A DNA stretch of 64,000 nucleotides from Ailurus styani (GCA_002007465.1 LNAC01000009.1:5730824-5794823), one strand, 5' to 3'; shown: positions 31,128 through 43,300, numbered from the stretch's first letter. Notes: generated by a model not told the origin, from the sequence alone. Numbers and translations are program-made.

Positions 31128-31340
31128 TTTGTTTTGTTTGTTTTTTTTGTTTTTTTAAGATTTTATTTATTTATTTGATACAGAGAGACACAGCGAGAGA
31201 GGGAACACCAGCAGGGGGAGTGGGAGAGGGAGAAGCAGGCTTCCTGCTGAGGAGGGAGCCTGATATGGGACTCCGTCCCAGGACCCTGAGACCATGACCT
31301 AGCCGAAGGCAGATGCTTAACCAACTGAGCCAGGCGCCCC
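31128..31340 (-). mobile_element. CAN SINE (arctoid type)
   Basis: AAGATTTTATTTATTTATTTG to CTGAGCCAGGCGCCCC (CACC lost). Target TTGAGAGCTG on both sides. Confidence 0.93.
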
Positions 31341-31351
31341 TTGAGAGCTGT

Positions 31352-31690
31352 TTTTTAAAAATTTATTTTATTAAAATTCAGTTAATTAACATAATGTATT
31401 ATTAGTTTCAGAGGTAGAGTTTTAGTGATTCATTGGTTGCATATAACACCCAGTGCTCATTACATCAAGTGCTCTCCTTACTGACCATCACCCGGTTACT
31501 CCATCCCCCCACCCTCTCTTCTCCAGCAACTCTCGGTATGGTTAAATGGTTTGTCTCCCTCTCTGATTTCATCTTGTTTTATTTTTCCCTCCTTCTCCCA
31601 TATGCTCCTCTGTTTTGTTTCTTAAATTCCACATGAGTGAAATAATATAATTGTCTTTCTCTGATTGACTTACTTCATTTAACTCCTCTT
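31352..31690 (-). mobile_element. Carnivoran L1 3' UTR fragment
   Basis: Antisense text typical of carnivoran L1: GATTCATTGGTTGCATATAA, CACCCAGTGCTCATTACATC, CCATCCCCCCACCCTCTC, and CCACATGAGTGAAATAATA near the ORF2 end. It is 5'-truncated, and no clean target duplication was seen. Confidence 0.75.
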
Positions 31691-33086
31691 CTGTCCTGTC
31701 TCTGGTTCTCCTGACTGTGACAAGTCTCAAATGCTAATGGAAGAGCTTAGAGCAGTATGATTTATAACATACATAATGGGTTTTTTGGTATACAAAAGAA
31801 TATACTATTTTCCAAGTGTCATTTGGGCTCTTTTGCATATATTAGAATGATTTTGGACATAAACAGAATAATTCGCTGTGAAATAGTTTCTCAAAGAGAT
31901 TTCTTCTGTGGCTCAGGTTCAGGGTTATTCCACTACTTTTCAGACTGGTTCTTTCTGAAACAAATGAAAATAAATTCACAAATCTCCCTTGTTTTCCCCT
32001 TTATGTCCCCTTTCCTTCACAACACTCTGTTAGTGATTTAGGTATTTCACATTCATAACTGTTTCAAAAGCCTACTTCCAAAACTTAAGCTGAATCTGCT
32101 AGATCACTGCTAGATCAGGTCTCCTGAATGTGGGCTTTTGCTGGGGAGTTCTCTTCTGATAAGGATTCTTTTGAACAGGGTAGGGATGGGATGAGATTCA
32201 GAGCTTAGGCTGAGCTCTCATCCCCTTGACCTCTGCCCCTATTACAGAGTTTATACTGACTTGGTAGGGATTCCCTATGGAGCCAAGAGTTTAGGACTTG
32301 TTTACAATTGATGAAAAGATAGTTGCATTCAAAGGCTGTTGTTGGGTCCTTGGATAGTCCTGGATCTCTGCCATTATCTCTGGTGGGTGCAGGGAATGCT
32401 GGGACATCTGGGTCTGGAGATTTGTAATGGATGACTAAGAAGGAATAAGCAGTAACCAAAGCTAGATAGGTTGCTGCAGTGTTCTTTTTATAGAGGCAGT
32501 ATATGTAGTACCATTTTGAGAACACGGAAAGATTTATGCAAACCTGTGCTTTATTTCATTAAAAAAAAAAAAAGCTGAAAGTGGTTTAAATTCCAAGTAT
32601 GATAATAAGGGAGATGTGTGGGAATTCTTCTCTTCCTTTTTAATACCTCATCAGAAAATTTGCTGTTAAGCAAATGTATCAGGTAGTAGAGGGAGACACT
32701 AGATTATTAAAGCCATCTTCTTCAAGAGTTATACATAGTTTTATAAATTATTATTTTCTCTAAAAATCTTGTGGTACTCTAAGTATGCTGCTGGGGAGAG
32801 TATAGCAACTCAGTCCCAAAGTCTTCGTAGACCTTTTCTGGCCACACTTTGATCAACTAAGACCACACTTTTTAGCCTCAAAACCTGAAGGCACTTTTGG
32901 GGGGCGGGGGGTGGAGCTGTCTAATATTTGTTGTAGATGCGAATCCGGGGGGAAAAAAAAAGACAAGCATCTTCCTTTGAAGGGTGCTAACACTCACTAT
33001 GAACCGAAATTAAATAAATACATCCTCTGTGCATAAGCATAGGAAAACAAACTGCATGAATAATAAGATTCAAAGTGAAAATACAT
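31691..33086. other. Unique non-coding sequence
   Basis: A 94-codon plus frame (31757-32041) and a 106-codon minus frame (32205-32525) lack family resemblance. A G-rich patch with two G6 runs lies at 32899-32911. Confidence 0.5.
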
Positions 33087-33283
33087 GGAGTATGTGGGTG
33101 GCTCAGTCAGTTAAGTGTCTGCCTTCAGCTCAGGTATGATCCCAGGGTTCTGGGATCGGGCCCCCCATTCAGGCTCCCTGCTCAGTAGGGAGCCTGCTTC
33201 TCCCTCTCCCTCTGCCTGCTGCTCCCCCTACTTGTGTGCACGCGTGCTCTCTCTCTGTTAAATAAATAAATAATCTTCTAAAA
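33087..33283 (+). mobile_element. CAN SINE (arctoid type), altered head
   Basis: The head reads GGAGTATGTGGGTGGCTCAG and the tail AAATAAATAAATAATC. Target AAAGTGAAAATACA on both sides. Confidence 0.92.
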
Positions 33284-33299
33284 AAGTGAAAATACAATG

Positions 33300-34030
33300 T
33301 TAAATCTTTTTCATCTCATCACAAAATTCCATGTGCTAAATGTAGTCTGGCCTATGGATGTATTTTGTTTGAGTATTTAAATAAAACATTTTAGTTGTCA
33401 ACATTTAAAACCCATAAGATTTTTGTAAAAATTTGGAGTTTTGGCCTTCTTGATAAATTGGGACTAGATATTTACATGACAGCTGTTGACTGGAACAGAA
33501 TAGTGGCTGACTTCTAAATGTGAGCATGCACTCGCAGGTTTGTCACAGACCCAGATGGCCTCCTTCATCCAATTATGTCTCTTGCATCTTCTGTAGGCAT
33601 TTGAGTCTGTAGCTCCTATACTAGAGAATGATAATTGTCAGTGCAGACGATGGTGTGGGAAAATGGGAACTGTTATGAGTATAATCTAATAATATCTGTC
33701 AAAGCTGAAAATATGCAGGTTTTTTGCAGATTTAGTGGTTTGAAATTTAAAAATTAAAAACTACAGATGTAGCAATTCACATCTCAGCCTTTATCCTATA
33801 AGAAATGACAGGTATGCAAAATATGTAGTCAAAATATATCCCTTTCAGCAATTATAATAGATTGTGGTTATCCATGCAATGGAGGACTGCTATAGAATTG
33901 CTGAGGAGAAGGCAGATTTTAGTTTGGAAGAAGGATACGCTGAACTGTTGAATAGTATAGTATCTTTGGCCAAATGGGATCACAGGGCAACTTCCATTAT
34001 TTCAATTTTTAACAAAGCTCTCATATTAAA
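33300..34030. other. Unique non-coding sequence
   Basis: Nothing recognised. A 62-codon frame at 33864-34052 runs into a SINE. Confidence 0.55.
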
Positions 34031-34045
34031 AAATACATATTTTAC

Positions 34046-34216
34046 TTTTTGAGAGAGAATGCATGTATGGGGAGAAGTGGGGTAGCGGGAGAGGGAGAGA
34101 GAATCTTAAAATGCAGTGTGGAGCCCGACATGGGGCTTGATCTCACAACCCTGAGATCATAACCTGAGCTGAAATCAGGAGTTGAATGGTAACCCACTGA
34201 GACACCCAGGCCACTT
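34046..34216 (-). mobile_element. Old CAN SINE
   Basis: TTTTTGAGAGAGAATGCATG to GAGACACCCAGGCCACTT. Target AAATACATATTTTACT/AGATACATATTTTATT. Confidence 0.8.
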
Positions 34217-34249
34217 GAAAGATACATATTTTATTTTATTTTACTTTAT

Positions 34250-34446
34250 TTTATATTTTTTTCTTTAGGATTTATATATTTATTTTAGGTTGAGAGCGAG
34301 TGAGCATGTGGGGGAGGAGGGAAAAAGTCAGGCAGATGCTGAGCTGAGCATGGAGCCCAGTGCAGGTCATCTGATGACCCTGAGATCATGACCTGAGCCA
34401 AAACCAAGAGTCGAACGCGTAACCAGCTGTGCCACCCAGGCACCCC
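34250..34446 (-). mobile_element. Old CAN SINE
   Basis: TTTTTTCTTTAGGATTTATATA to TGCCACCCAGGCACCCC, with ACCAAGAGTCGAACGCGTAAC, typical of old copies. Confidence 0.85.
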
Positions 34447-34834
34447 AAAAGAGATATATTTGAAAAATAAAATCTCTGGCTCTCGGTAGCCAAATTTCTA
34501 AGGCTATTCTACCAAATTAAGCTACTCACGTTCTAGTTTCCCATCTTAGATCACAGATTTTTACATTCAGAATTCTCTTATCTTGAAATTGCTCTAAGGG
34601 AATTCATAGCCTCAAGTAGCAGGAACCATCTTGAAGCCTGAGAACAGGATAAAAGCCTAGAGTAGTGTTTGCAGCCTTCTACTTGCAGCTCTCCCTACAA
34701 TCAAGCTATTAAAATTGGCCTGCTTTTCAGAATCAGGCTTGATATACCATACTGTTGAGAATAAAGGGATCCTTAATCACTTCTCATTTGACTGTGTTGT
34801 CCTGGCAGTTGCTAGAAATGACCTTAATGGAAGA
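34447..34834. other. Unique non-coding sequence
   Basis: Nothing recognised. Confidence 0.55.
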
Positions 34835-35000
34835 TAGCATGGGGCAGTGGAAAAAAACGTGAGTGAGAGTTTGCATCTTGGCTTTTGCCACTTCTTTGCG
34901 GAGTGACCAGTTTCTTTATCCATACAACAGTAATAATCCCTGTTATGGGTTGTTTAAAAAAAAATTAGTGAGGTAATGTATATGTGAATTCTCCAGGATC
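34835..35000 (+). mobile_element. MIR remnant
   Basis: GTGAGAGTTTGCATCTTGGC, AGTTTCTTTATCCATACAAC and GTAATAATCCCTGTTATGGG resemble MIR. Confidence 0.4.
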
Positions 35001-35084
35001 TAGGTGCTCTAGCCAGTCCTGTGTTTCTTTGCTGAAATACACAACAGAGGGTTTCTAACTTTTTTGGTTGATATTCAGTGATAA

Positions 35085-35240
35085 TGCTAATGGTTTTAAA
35101 ACATTATCTCTTTTATTTTTGCAATTCTTATGATGTTTTCAACTCTTGTTCCCTCCATTTTACAGATGAAGAAACTGACAGTTTAACACTTGGCCAAGGC
35201 CACACAGCTGGTAACTGGCAGAGCTGGAGCTTGTATGATT
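35085..35240 (-). mobile_element. MIR
   Basis: CATTTTACAGATGAAGAAAC, GGCCAAGGCCACACAGCTGG and TAACTGGCAGAGCTGGAGC match antisense MIR well. Confidence 0.7.
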
Positions 35241-35952
35241 ACAGAAACTGTACTTTTTATCTTTTTAAAATAGTGGTATGATTTACATATAGTGAAATGC
35301 ACAGATATTAAGTATAAGGTTCAAGCACTTTTTACAAATGCATGCGCCCTTGTAATCCATGTTCTGTCAAGATACAGAACATTGTCATCCCTTCAGAAAA
35401 TTGCCTTATGCTCTTCTCTTAGGTTGATTGTACTGTTCTATCCCCAAGAAGCATTAACTTCTGATCTCTGTCATTATAGATTGGTTTTGCCTCTTCTAAA
35501 ATGTCATATAAATGGAATCACATAACAGGTGCTTTTTTGTCTCTAGTGTTTTACAGCATAACGTTCGAGACTTATCCATGTTGTTCCAGGTTTTAGTAGT
35601 TTATTTTTATTGCTAAATAGTATTCCATTGACTATATCACAGTTTCTCTATAGCACCTGTTGATAACCTGGGCTGTTTGTGGTTTTTGGCTATTATGAAT
35701 AAAGCAGCTTTGAAAACTCTTGTACAAGGTTTTTTTGTGGGTATATATTTTTATTTCTATTAGACATATATCTAGGAATTTTTGGATCAAATCATAGATG
35801 TATGTTAAGCTTTATGAAATTGCCAGTTTCCCAAATTGTTAATATATTTTACAGTTCCAGTAGTGTAGGAGTTCTGGTTGTTCCACATCTTTGCAAGCAT
35901 TTGGTATTGTTAACTTTTAAATTTTAGTCATTCTAGTGGTCATGTAATTGAT

Positions 35953-36138
35953 TTTTTTAAGATTTATTTATTTGAGAGAGAGAGAAAGCACAAGTTGGGG
36001 GGAGGAGAGAATCTTCCTAGTCGACTCCCTGGTGAGTGCAGAGCCTGATATGGGCTTGATTCCATGATCCATGAGATCATGACCTGAGTCAGAACTGAGA
36101 ATCATATGCTTAATTGACTGAGCCACCCAGGTGCTCCA
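35953..36138 (-). mobile_element. CAN SINE (older) in L1M
   Basis: TTTTTTTAAGATTTATTTATTTG to GAGCCACCCAGGTGCTCC. Target TAATTGATTT/TTAATTTGTATTT. Confidence 0.9.
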
Positions 36139-36236
36139 TTAATTTGTATTTCCCTAATGACTAATTACGTAGATCACCTTTTCATGCTCTTATTGGCTAT
36201 TCGTATATCATCTTATTGGCCATTCGTGTCTATTCA

Positions 36237-36421
36237 GGGCTGCCTGGGTGGCTTAGTTGGTTAAGTGTCTGCATTTGGCTCAGGTCATGGTCTTTGGGTC
36301 TTGGAATTGGCTGAGTCAGGCTCCCTGCTCAGTGGGGAGTCTGCTTCTCTCTCCCTCTGCCCCTCCTCCTGCTTATATGCTCTCTCTCCCTCTCGAATAA
36401 ATACAGTCTTTAAAAAAAAAA
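36237..36421 (+). mobile_element. CAN SINE in L1M, perfect target duplication
   Basis: Starts GGGCTGCCTGGGTGGCTTAG. Perfect 11-bp target GTGTCTATTCA at 36226-36236 and 36422-36432. Confidence 0.94.
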
Positions 36422-36499
36422 GTGTCTATTCAAAGTCTTTTGACTATTAAAGGAAAATCATGTTCTCTGTCATATAATTGAGTTGTGTGTGTGTGTTTT

Positions 36500-36607
36500 A
36501 ATTTCTTTTTTTAAATTTATTTTTATTATTATTTGCCCCAGGGGTACAGGTCTGTGAATCATCAGGCTTACACCTTTCACAGCACTCACCATAGCACAAA
36601 CCCTCCC
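36500..36607 (-). mobile_element. Very short carnivoran L1 3' end
   Basis: The antisense text TTTGCCCCAGGGGTACAGGT and CTGTGAATCATCAGGCTTAC is the carnivoran L1 3' terminus, here only about 110 bp. A duplicated (TG)n-rich target (TTGTGTGTGTGTGTTTTAATT-like) flanks it at 36483-36499 and 36608-36628. Confidence 0.8.
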
Positions 36608-38143
36608 TTGTGTGTGTGTTTTTTTAATTAGGATACAAGTCCTTCATCAAATATGTGGTTTGAGTATTTTCTCCCAATCTGTGGCTTTCCGTTCTACTTT
36701 ATGAATATGTTTTTTTGATTAGCAGTTTTACATTTCTAGGAAGTCTAATTTATTAATTTTTTCTTTCATGGTTAATGCTTTCTGTGTTCTGAGAAATCTT
36801 GGTGTAACCTGAGGTTGCAAAGGTTGGTGTTCTGTGTTTTCTACTAGAAACTTTTTTTAGTTTTTGCATTTATGTCTATAACCCATCTCAAATTAAAATT
36901 TTCATATGGTATGAGATAGAAGTCCAAGTCTTTCTATATGAATATTCATTTGTTTTAGTGTCATTTGTTGAAAAGACTTTCCTCATTGAATTTTTGATGG
37001 ACTTGCTGAAAAATAATTTGATATTTATATGTATGGTTCTATTTATAGATTGTATTCTCTTCTGTTAATCTATTTATCTTTTTACCAGTATGCAATGTCT
37101 TGAATACATAGCTTTATAATCAGTCTTGAAATCAGGCAGTGTTAGTGTTCCAACTCCATTTTCCCTTTAAAGTTGTTCAAGTTATTTTGACTATTCTAGG
37201 GTGTTTTGTTTTGTTTTTCATTTCCCTATAGATTTTAGAATCAGTTTGTCAATTTTTTCTTTTTTAAACAAAGAAGCCCCCTGAGATTTTGATTGGATTG
37301 TATTGATCCTATCAATTTGGAGAGAGTTGTCATTTTAGAACTGAGTCTTCTATGAGTTTAGTGTATCTTTTCACATACTTAGAACTTGTTTTTTCTCAAG
37401 TTTTTGAAAGGTTAGTGTTGAGATCTAGTATATCTTTCTTTAAACTTATCCTAAATACTTTTTTTTAATGCTATAGTAAATGGTATTTTAAAATGTTGCT
37501 TTCCGATTGTTTGTTGCTAGTATAGAAAAGCAATTGATTTTTGTATATCGAATTTGTATCCTATAACATTGTTAAGTTTGTTTCCTAGTTCTAGTAACTT
37601 TTAAAAATAAATTCCTTGGGACTTTTTATGTGTATATCTTTGAATAAAAACAATTCTACTTCTTCTTTTTTGATGTTTATGAGTTTTGTTTATTTTTATT
37701 ACCTTATTGCATTGGCTAAGATGTCTAATCTAATAGATAAAAGTGGTGAGAATGACATTCTTGTTTTTGATCTTAGGGGGAAGGTGTTTAGTATTTTACT
37801 ATCAAGCATGTTGTTAACCATAGATTCTTTTAGATTCTTTTTCTTTTATATTTAAAAGTTGTGATAAAATACACATAACATTTACCATCTTAATCATTTT
37901 TTAAATGTACAGTTTAGTGCCATTAAATACATCCATATTGTTGTGTAGCCATCACCACCGTCTGTCCACAGAACTCTTACATCTTATAGCACTGAAACTC
38001 TGTACCCATTAATAATAGTTGCTAATTTCCTTAGCCTCTGACAACCACTATTCTTTCTGTCTCTTGTGAATTTGCTTATTCTAGGTATTTTATATAAGCG
38101 GAATCATAGTATTAGCCCTGTTGTGTGTGGCTTCTTCTTCTTT

Positions 38144-38338
38144 TTCTTTCTTTCTTTTTGTTTTTTTAAAAGATTTTATTTACTGATTTGAGAGTGAGAG
38201 AGAGCATGAACAGGGGGAAGAGACAGAGGGAGAGGGAGAAACAGACTTTCTGATGAGCAGGGAGCCCAACTCAGGGCTCAATCCCAGGACCCTGAGTTGA
38301 AGGCAGTTGCTTAACCAACTGAGCCACCCAGGTGCTCC
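38144..38338 (-). mobile_element. CAN SINE (older) in L1M
   Basis: T-rich tail, AAAAGATTTTATTTACTGATTTG to GAGCCACCCAGGTGCTCC. Target TGTGTGGCTTCTT on both sides. Confidence 0.92.
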
Positions 38339-38924
38339 ATGTGTGGCTTCTTTTACTTAGCATAATGTTTGTGAGGTTCATCCATGTTGGAGCATGTGTC
38401 AGAATTTCCATTCTTTTTAAGGCTGAATAATAGTCCATTGTATATATATATATACACTACATTTTGTCTATCCATTCATCTGTTGATGGACACTTGGGTC
38501 ACTTAACAGCTTTTGGCTGTTGTGAATAAAGCTGCAAATAGGAATGTGCAGATATTTTTTCAAGTCCTTGTTTTCAATTTTTTGGGATATAAAGCCAGCA
38601 CTGCAGTTGCTGGAACATATAGTAATTCTGTTTTTAATTTTCTCAAGGGCCACCATACTGTTTTTTACAGTGGCTGTATCATTTTACATTCCCACTAGCA
38701 GTGCACAACAGTTCTACTTTTTCTGCATCCTCACCAATACACTTTGTGTTTTTGATAGTAGCCATCCAAATGGGTGTGAAGTGATACCTCATTGTGGTTT
38801 TGATTTGCATTTCGCTAATGAGTAATTCTGTTGAATGTCTTTTCATGTGCATAATGGCCATTTGTATAACTTCTTTGGAGGAAAGTCTGTTTAAGCCTTT
38901 TGTTCATTTTTAAACAAGTTTTGT

Positions 38925-39124
38925 GGGGCGCCTGGGTGGCTGAATCAGTTAAGTGTCTGCCTTTGGCTCAAGTCATGATCCCAGGCAGTGGGTTAGAGCC
39001 TCGTGTCCAGCTCCTTGCTCAACAAGGGTGTCTGCTTTTCCCTCTGCCTCTGCCCATCCCACGTGCTTGTGCACTCTCACTCTCTGTCAAATAAATAAAT
39101 AAATAAAATCTAAAAAAAAAAAAG
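38925..39124 (+). mobile_element. CAN SINE (arctoid type) in L1M
   Basis: Starts GGGGCGCCTGGGTGGCTGAATC. Target TAAACAAGTTTTGT at 38911-38924 and 39137-39150. The extra GGCTAGTATATG between the tail and the second target copy is not explained. Confidence 0.93.
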
Positions 39125-39171
39125 GCTAGTATATGTTAAACAAGTTTTGTTGTTCTTTTGAGTTGTAAGAG

Positions 39172-39370
39172 TGATTTATTTATTTATTTATTTTGTTTTG
39201 GTGGGTGGCGTGGGGGGAGGAAGAGCAGAGGGAGAAGGAGAGAGAATCTTAAACAGGCTCAGTGCCCAGTGCAGAGCCCAAATCAGGACCTGATCTCACA
39301 ACCCTGAGATCATGACCTGAGTTGAAATCAAGAGTCAGATGCTTAATTGACTTAGCCACTCAGGCACCCT
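39172..39370 (-). mobile_element. Old CAN SINE in L1M
   Basis: TTTATTTATTTATTTTGTTTTG to TTAGCCACTCAGGCACCC, with TGAAATCAAGAGTCAGATGC. Confidence 0.88.
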
Positions 39371-40182
39371 TTATTTGTTGTAAGGTGTCTTTACCTATTC
39401 TGGATATTAGCCCTTTATCAGATAAATGATTTGCAAGTAATTTCTCCCATTCCATGGATTGCGTTTTTACTTTGTTGATTGTGTCCTTTTATATACAGAA
39501 ATTTTTAATTTTGATGTAGTACAGCTTAACTTCTTTTCTTTTGTTGCCTGTGCCTTTTGGTGTCATTGCCAAATCCAACATCAGTAAGCTTTTCCCTGTG
39601 TTTTCCTCTGAAAGTTTTATACTTTTAGGTCGTACATTTAGGTCTTCAATCTGTTTTGAGGTAATTTTTGACTATATGGTGTAAGGTCCACATTCATTCT
39701 TTGCATGTGAATATTAAATTTTGCCATCACTATTTTTTGAAAGGATTGTCCCTTCCCCCATTGAATGGTTTGGAAAACCTTGTTGAAAATCATTGACCAT
39801 ATATATGAGCGTTTACTTCAGGGCTCTGTATCCCATTCCATTAGTCTGTATGTTTTTATGCCAGTACCACAGTTTTGGTTCCAGTAACTTTGTAGTAAGT
39901 TTTGATATCAGGAAGCTATGCATTTTTTTTGTAGATTACCTTTATCAGTATGAGTTAGTTCCCTTGTATTCCTAGTTTGCTACAGGTCAGAGCCTGGATT
40001 AAGAGGTTCTTAACCTCAGGCCGTACTATCTCCAAAGATATTTATTTACTCATTTATTTAACCCATTATTTTGGACATATCCCTTTTTATTTTATTTTAT
40101 TTGTGTGAATCTGTTTTTTGTGTAGTCATAAACCAGCTAACTGGTTTTTTTAGTTTGGGAAGTCTCTTCAAATTTGAAGTCA

Positions 40183-40200
40183 CCATCTAGTGGTCTTCTT
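40183..40200 (-). promoter_or_regulatory. CTCF-like motif, minus orientation
   Basis: On the minus strand GACCACTAGATGGTGA matches the remembered core CCASYAGRKGGC at 11 of 12 positions. It lies just outside the L1M that ends at 39985. Confidence 0.35.
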
Positions 40201-40256
40201 CTGGAAGCACAGAGATGAGAACCTGTGGTAGTGCATTGGCATTTATTCCCACTTAG

Positions 40257-40274
40257 TCCACAAGGTGGCAACAG
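40257..40274 (+). promoter_or_regulatory. CTCF-like motif, plus orientation
   Basis: TCCACAAGGTGGCAACAG matches the core at 11 of 12 positions. It points away from the motif at 40183, about 75 bp off. Confidence 0.4.
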
Positions 40275-41302
40275 GTCCTAACTGAAGAGCCGAGAACAAG
40301 GAATTAGACTGAAAAATAGAAGAAAATGCTTGTAAAATTCATAACTAAACAGAACAGAAAACCAAGATTTTGTGAAAAGTAATACTGCTAAACCTCAGAA
40401 TCTGAGAAAGAATGAGCCTTTAGTTCATTGTAAAAGCATGCATGGAAACTCTAATGAAAATATGTCAGAATCCACTTTGCTGCCTCCCTTCGTTTCCTCT
40501 CTGACTTCAAAATCTTGGCTCATTCAGTGGCTATCCAGTTGAATATTGGGGTTTGGAGGAGTAAGGTGATAGAGTGAACCATTAATGCAAAGGGATCTGA
40601 GTTTGGGGAGTGGGGACAAGAAGGATGTGCACTTATATCTGGCAGTTGAAAATCCTTCCAGGAAAATGCAGGAAGAGGCATTAATGGCTCCATGCTGTCC
40701 TTTGAATCTGGGACTCCTTTCCTTGGGCATCAGAAAAGAAGGACTTCTTATGAATATTATAAAGTCTGGGTTTTTCTTATAAAAATGGAAATTGGGAGAG
40801 CAGAGATTATCCTGGACAAGGAATTAAGATAATGATGAAGGAAGAAAGTCCATTAAGGGGATATGAGATTCCAAGAAATCATGGGCAGAATATATGGGGC
40901 TCAGAATATATGGGATGAGTTTCTAATGTTCCTTGGGGTAGTTTAGAGAAAAAGTTTGGGAGGACTACTAGTTTGGAAGTAATGTAACCTGGCATCCTAG
41001 AGCAGCTTGCTTGGTTATAGCAGTGATGCCAGCTTTTTTTTACCTTAGTCAATTTAGGCAGAACCCTATTACCTGCTTAACCCGAGTGTTCCTGTTTTCT
41101 ATTGGAAATGGACTATTATGTACAAATAAATTTAGGGTAAGGATGATATATGTACTTTAGCAATTGAGGTAGGACTCCTATTTGAAACATGACATGTACA
41201 CATTAAAGTCTAATCACTGGAAAACTTAAAATAAGGATACTGTTGATGCACTACCCACCATCATACACACATGTATTAAAATGATCAGAAAATGACGTTG
41301 CT
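40275..41302. other. Unique non-coding sequence
   Basis: Open frames on both strands at 40524-40782 overlap each other. No repeats recognised. Confidence 0.55.
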
Positions 41303-41488
41303 AGGGGCTTCTGGGTGGTTCAGTCAGTTGAGCACCTGTACTTTTGGTTTTGGCTCAGGTCATGGTTTCATGGGTCGTGAGTCAGGCTCTGTGCTCCGGG
41401 GAGAATCTGCTTGAGATTCTCTCCCTCATGTGCATGCACATATGTGCTCTCTCTCTCTCTCTCTTCTCTCTCAAATAAATAAATCTTT
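41303..41488 (+). mobile_element. CAN SINE (older)
   Basis: Starts AGGGGCTTCTGGGTGGTTCAG. Target GAAAATGACGTTGCT/GAAAATGATGTTGCT. Confidence 0.93.
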
Positions 41489-41503
41489 GAAAATGATGTT
41501 GCT

Positions 41504-42561
41504 GAATGAGCCATAACGGAACATTAAAAAGCAAGAATAGTGGCAATTGAAAACTACCACTAATTCTTTCAATAATGATAATGGAATTCTTCTAAGAACT
41601 GCAAGATTTCCAACTGATATTATGTTTATTTGCAGTAAGGTTTTTGCAACATTGTCACCCATTTTGTAGGAGATGGGCTTTTTAGTGGAACACTAAAGAG
41701 TCTTTTCTTAACTTTAGTTTGTAAACACAGAATTAACAGTTAACAAGTTACTTATAATAGCCTTTATTTATAAGTAGAAATGAATTGAACATCAGCCACT
41801 CATGCGGTGATTGAATGTTGGGTTAATTCACCAAGATGATCTTTAAGTTCTCATCTTGATAATCCTGGGGCTAAAAGATTGGGAGGGAAGAGGAGAAGGT
41901 AGAAAAACAGCCACAGGCTAGCTAGAAGGAGGCTCAGTGCAATGGGCCTTTGGAGCTAGGTGTGAAATAGAGTTAGAATGTTCTTTTGAGATTTAAAGCA
42001 AAATCTGACCATTGTGTATCTGTATGTATGTGGTCTTTATGTATGCACAGATGTTTGTAATAATAGTTCTAATATTGTTGATAGAATTACTCCTCATTAT
42101 GTGATCAGTCCTGTTGACAGTTGTTATGTGAGTCTAACCCAAATGATTCTTCTAGGAATTGTTTTTCCTTATGTTGAATGGAGTAGATCTGTGTAATTGA
42201 GAAGGAAATAAAATCCTTTATGTAATGATTTTTGTGCTGGGACTTTTGTTGATTTGTTTGGTGTCTGGATTATTTAGCATCTCAGTTGTCCAGGAATCTG
42301 TCAACATACTATAAGATGCAGTAAAAGCCAAACCCTAAAAGTAATTTTTGTCAAAATAACCTTAATTGTGATATTTGGTCTCTGTCCCTTGCTCTTTTTC
42401 TGTTAGTGGTTTTGTTAGACAAAAACTTCAAATTAAAATGCCTTATATCCTTTCCTAATAGCAATGACAATTTTGGCCCTTGATTATAATTCACTAAAAA
42501 TATATTGCAGTCTCTTCACATAAGTTTAATAAATGTGATTTTTGGCCAGTTAGTTTCAACC
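41504..42561. other. Unique non-coding sequence
   Basis: Nothing recognised. Confidence 0.55.
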
Positions 42562-42577
42562 TCTGACCTTTTTTTTT

Positions 42578-42774
42578 CTTTTTTTAAAAGATTTTATTTA
42601 TTTATTTGACACACAGAGAGGAAGATATCACAAGTAGGCAGAGAGGCAGGCAAAGAGGAGGAAGCAGGCTCCCTGCTGAGCGGAGAGCCTGATGCGGGCC
42701 TCGATCCCAGGACCCTGAGATCATGACCTGAGCCGAAGGCAGAGGCTTTAACCCACTGAGCCACCCAGGCACCC
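42578..42774 (-). mobile_element. CAN SINE (young)
   Basis: AAAAGATTTTATTTATTTATTTG to GAGCCACCCAGGCACC. Target CTGACCTTTTTTTTT on both sides. Confidence 0.94.
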
Positions 42775-43149
42775 TGACCTTTTTTTTTTTTCTTTTAAGC
42801 AAACTGGTGAAAATATCAGTAAGCAGACACATCTGATAAGCAACATTGGTAAATTATTAGAAATGATCCTACAGATGCAGATGAAAGATAACAGGGTCAT
42901 TTTCAAAACTTCAGAAATACAATGGGTTTAGAAAAAAGTTTGGGAGAAATAGATGTTGATTGAGGAGTTGGTAGGGCTGCTCACAAGTTAAAGTGCTATC
43001 ATGTGAAAACAATACTTTCCAGCAGGAATTACTGTTGATTAATCTTCTTGATATACTTGGTGCCCTTCAGATCTTAAATATTAGTGAAATAATTTTTACC
43101 TAATGTTCAGGATATACAAGTTTAATCCATGTAATACAGAAAGAAACTA

Positions 43150-43300
43150 CCTTTAGTGGGGCTTCCCGTATGACAGATGATGTGACAAGGATTTTATTTT
43201 CACCTTATATAATTCCTATCACAACCTTACGAAGTAGGCGGTGGTTCACAGGTGAGAAGCTAAGGCTAAAAGGTGAAGATCATACAGCCTCTCATTGCCT
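43150..43300 (-). mobile_element. MIR remnant
   Basis: CCTATCACAACCTTACGAAG and GGTGAGAAGCTAAGGCTAAAAG resemble antisense MIR. Confidence 0.5.

Larger units (their letters stand above)
35262..37845 (-). mobile_element. Old L1M element, 3' UTR plus part of ORF2
   Basis: Read as antisense, the order is 3' UTR (TTTACATATAGTGAAATGCAC), then ORF2 end (GGCTATTATGAATAAAGCAGC), then deeper ORF2 (TATCAATTTGGAGAGAGTTG; TAGATAAAAGTGGTGAGAATG). It is many-fold mutated. It was interrupted by SINEs at 35953 and 36237 and by a short younger L1 at 36500. Confidence 0.8.
37846..39985 (-). mobile_element. Second old L1M element on the same strand
   Basis: A new antisense L1 3' end begins at about 37846 (GTGATAAAATACACATAAC), followed by AATAGTCCATTGTATATATA, the ORF2-end text (CTTGGGTCACTTAACAGCTTTTGG) and deeper ORF2 (CATTCCATTAGTCTGTATG). 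It lies directly behind the previous element in the same orientation. SINEs at 38144, 38925 and 39172 interrupt it. Confidence 0.8.

Noticed and set aside
32205..32525. 106-codon minus-strand open frame as a gene
   Set aside because: No family resemblance, promoter or splice-site pair. A frame this long is expected a few times by chance in 64 kb.
32895..32915. G-quadruplex at GGGGGGCGGGGGG
   Set aside because: Only two long G-runs plus a GG. It could form only by splitting runs, so it is not listed as a feature.
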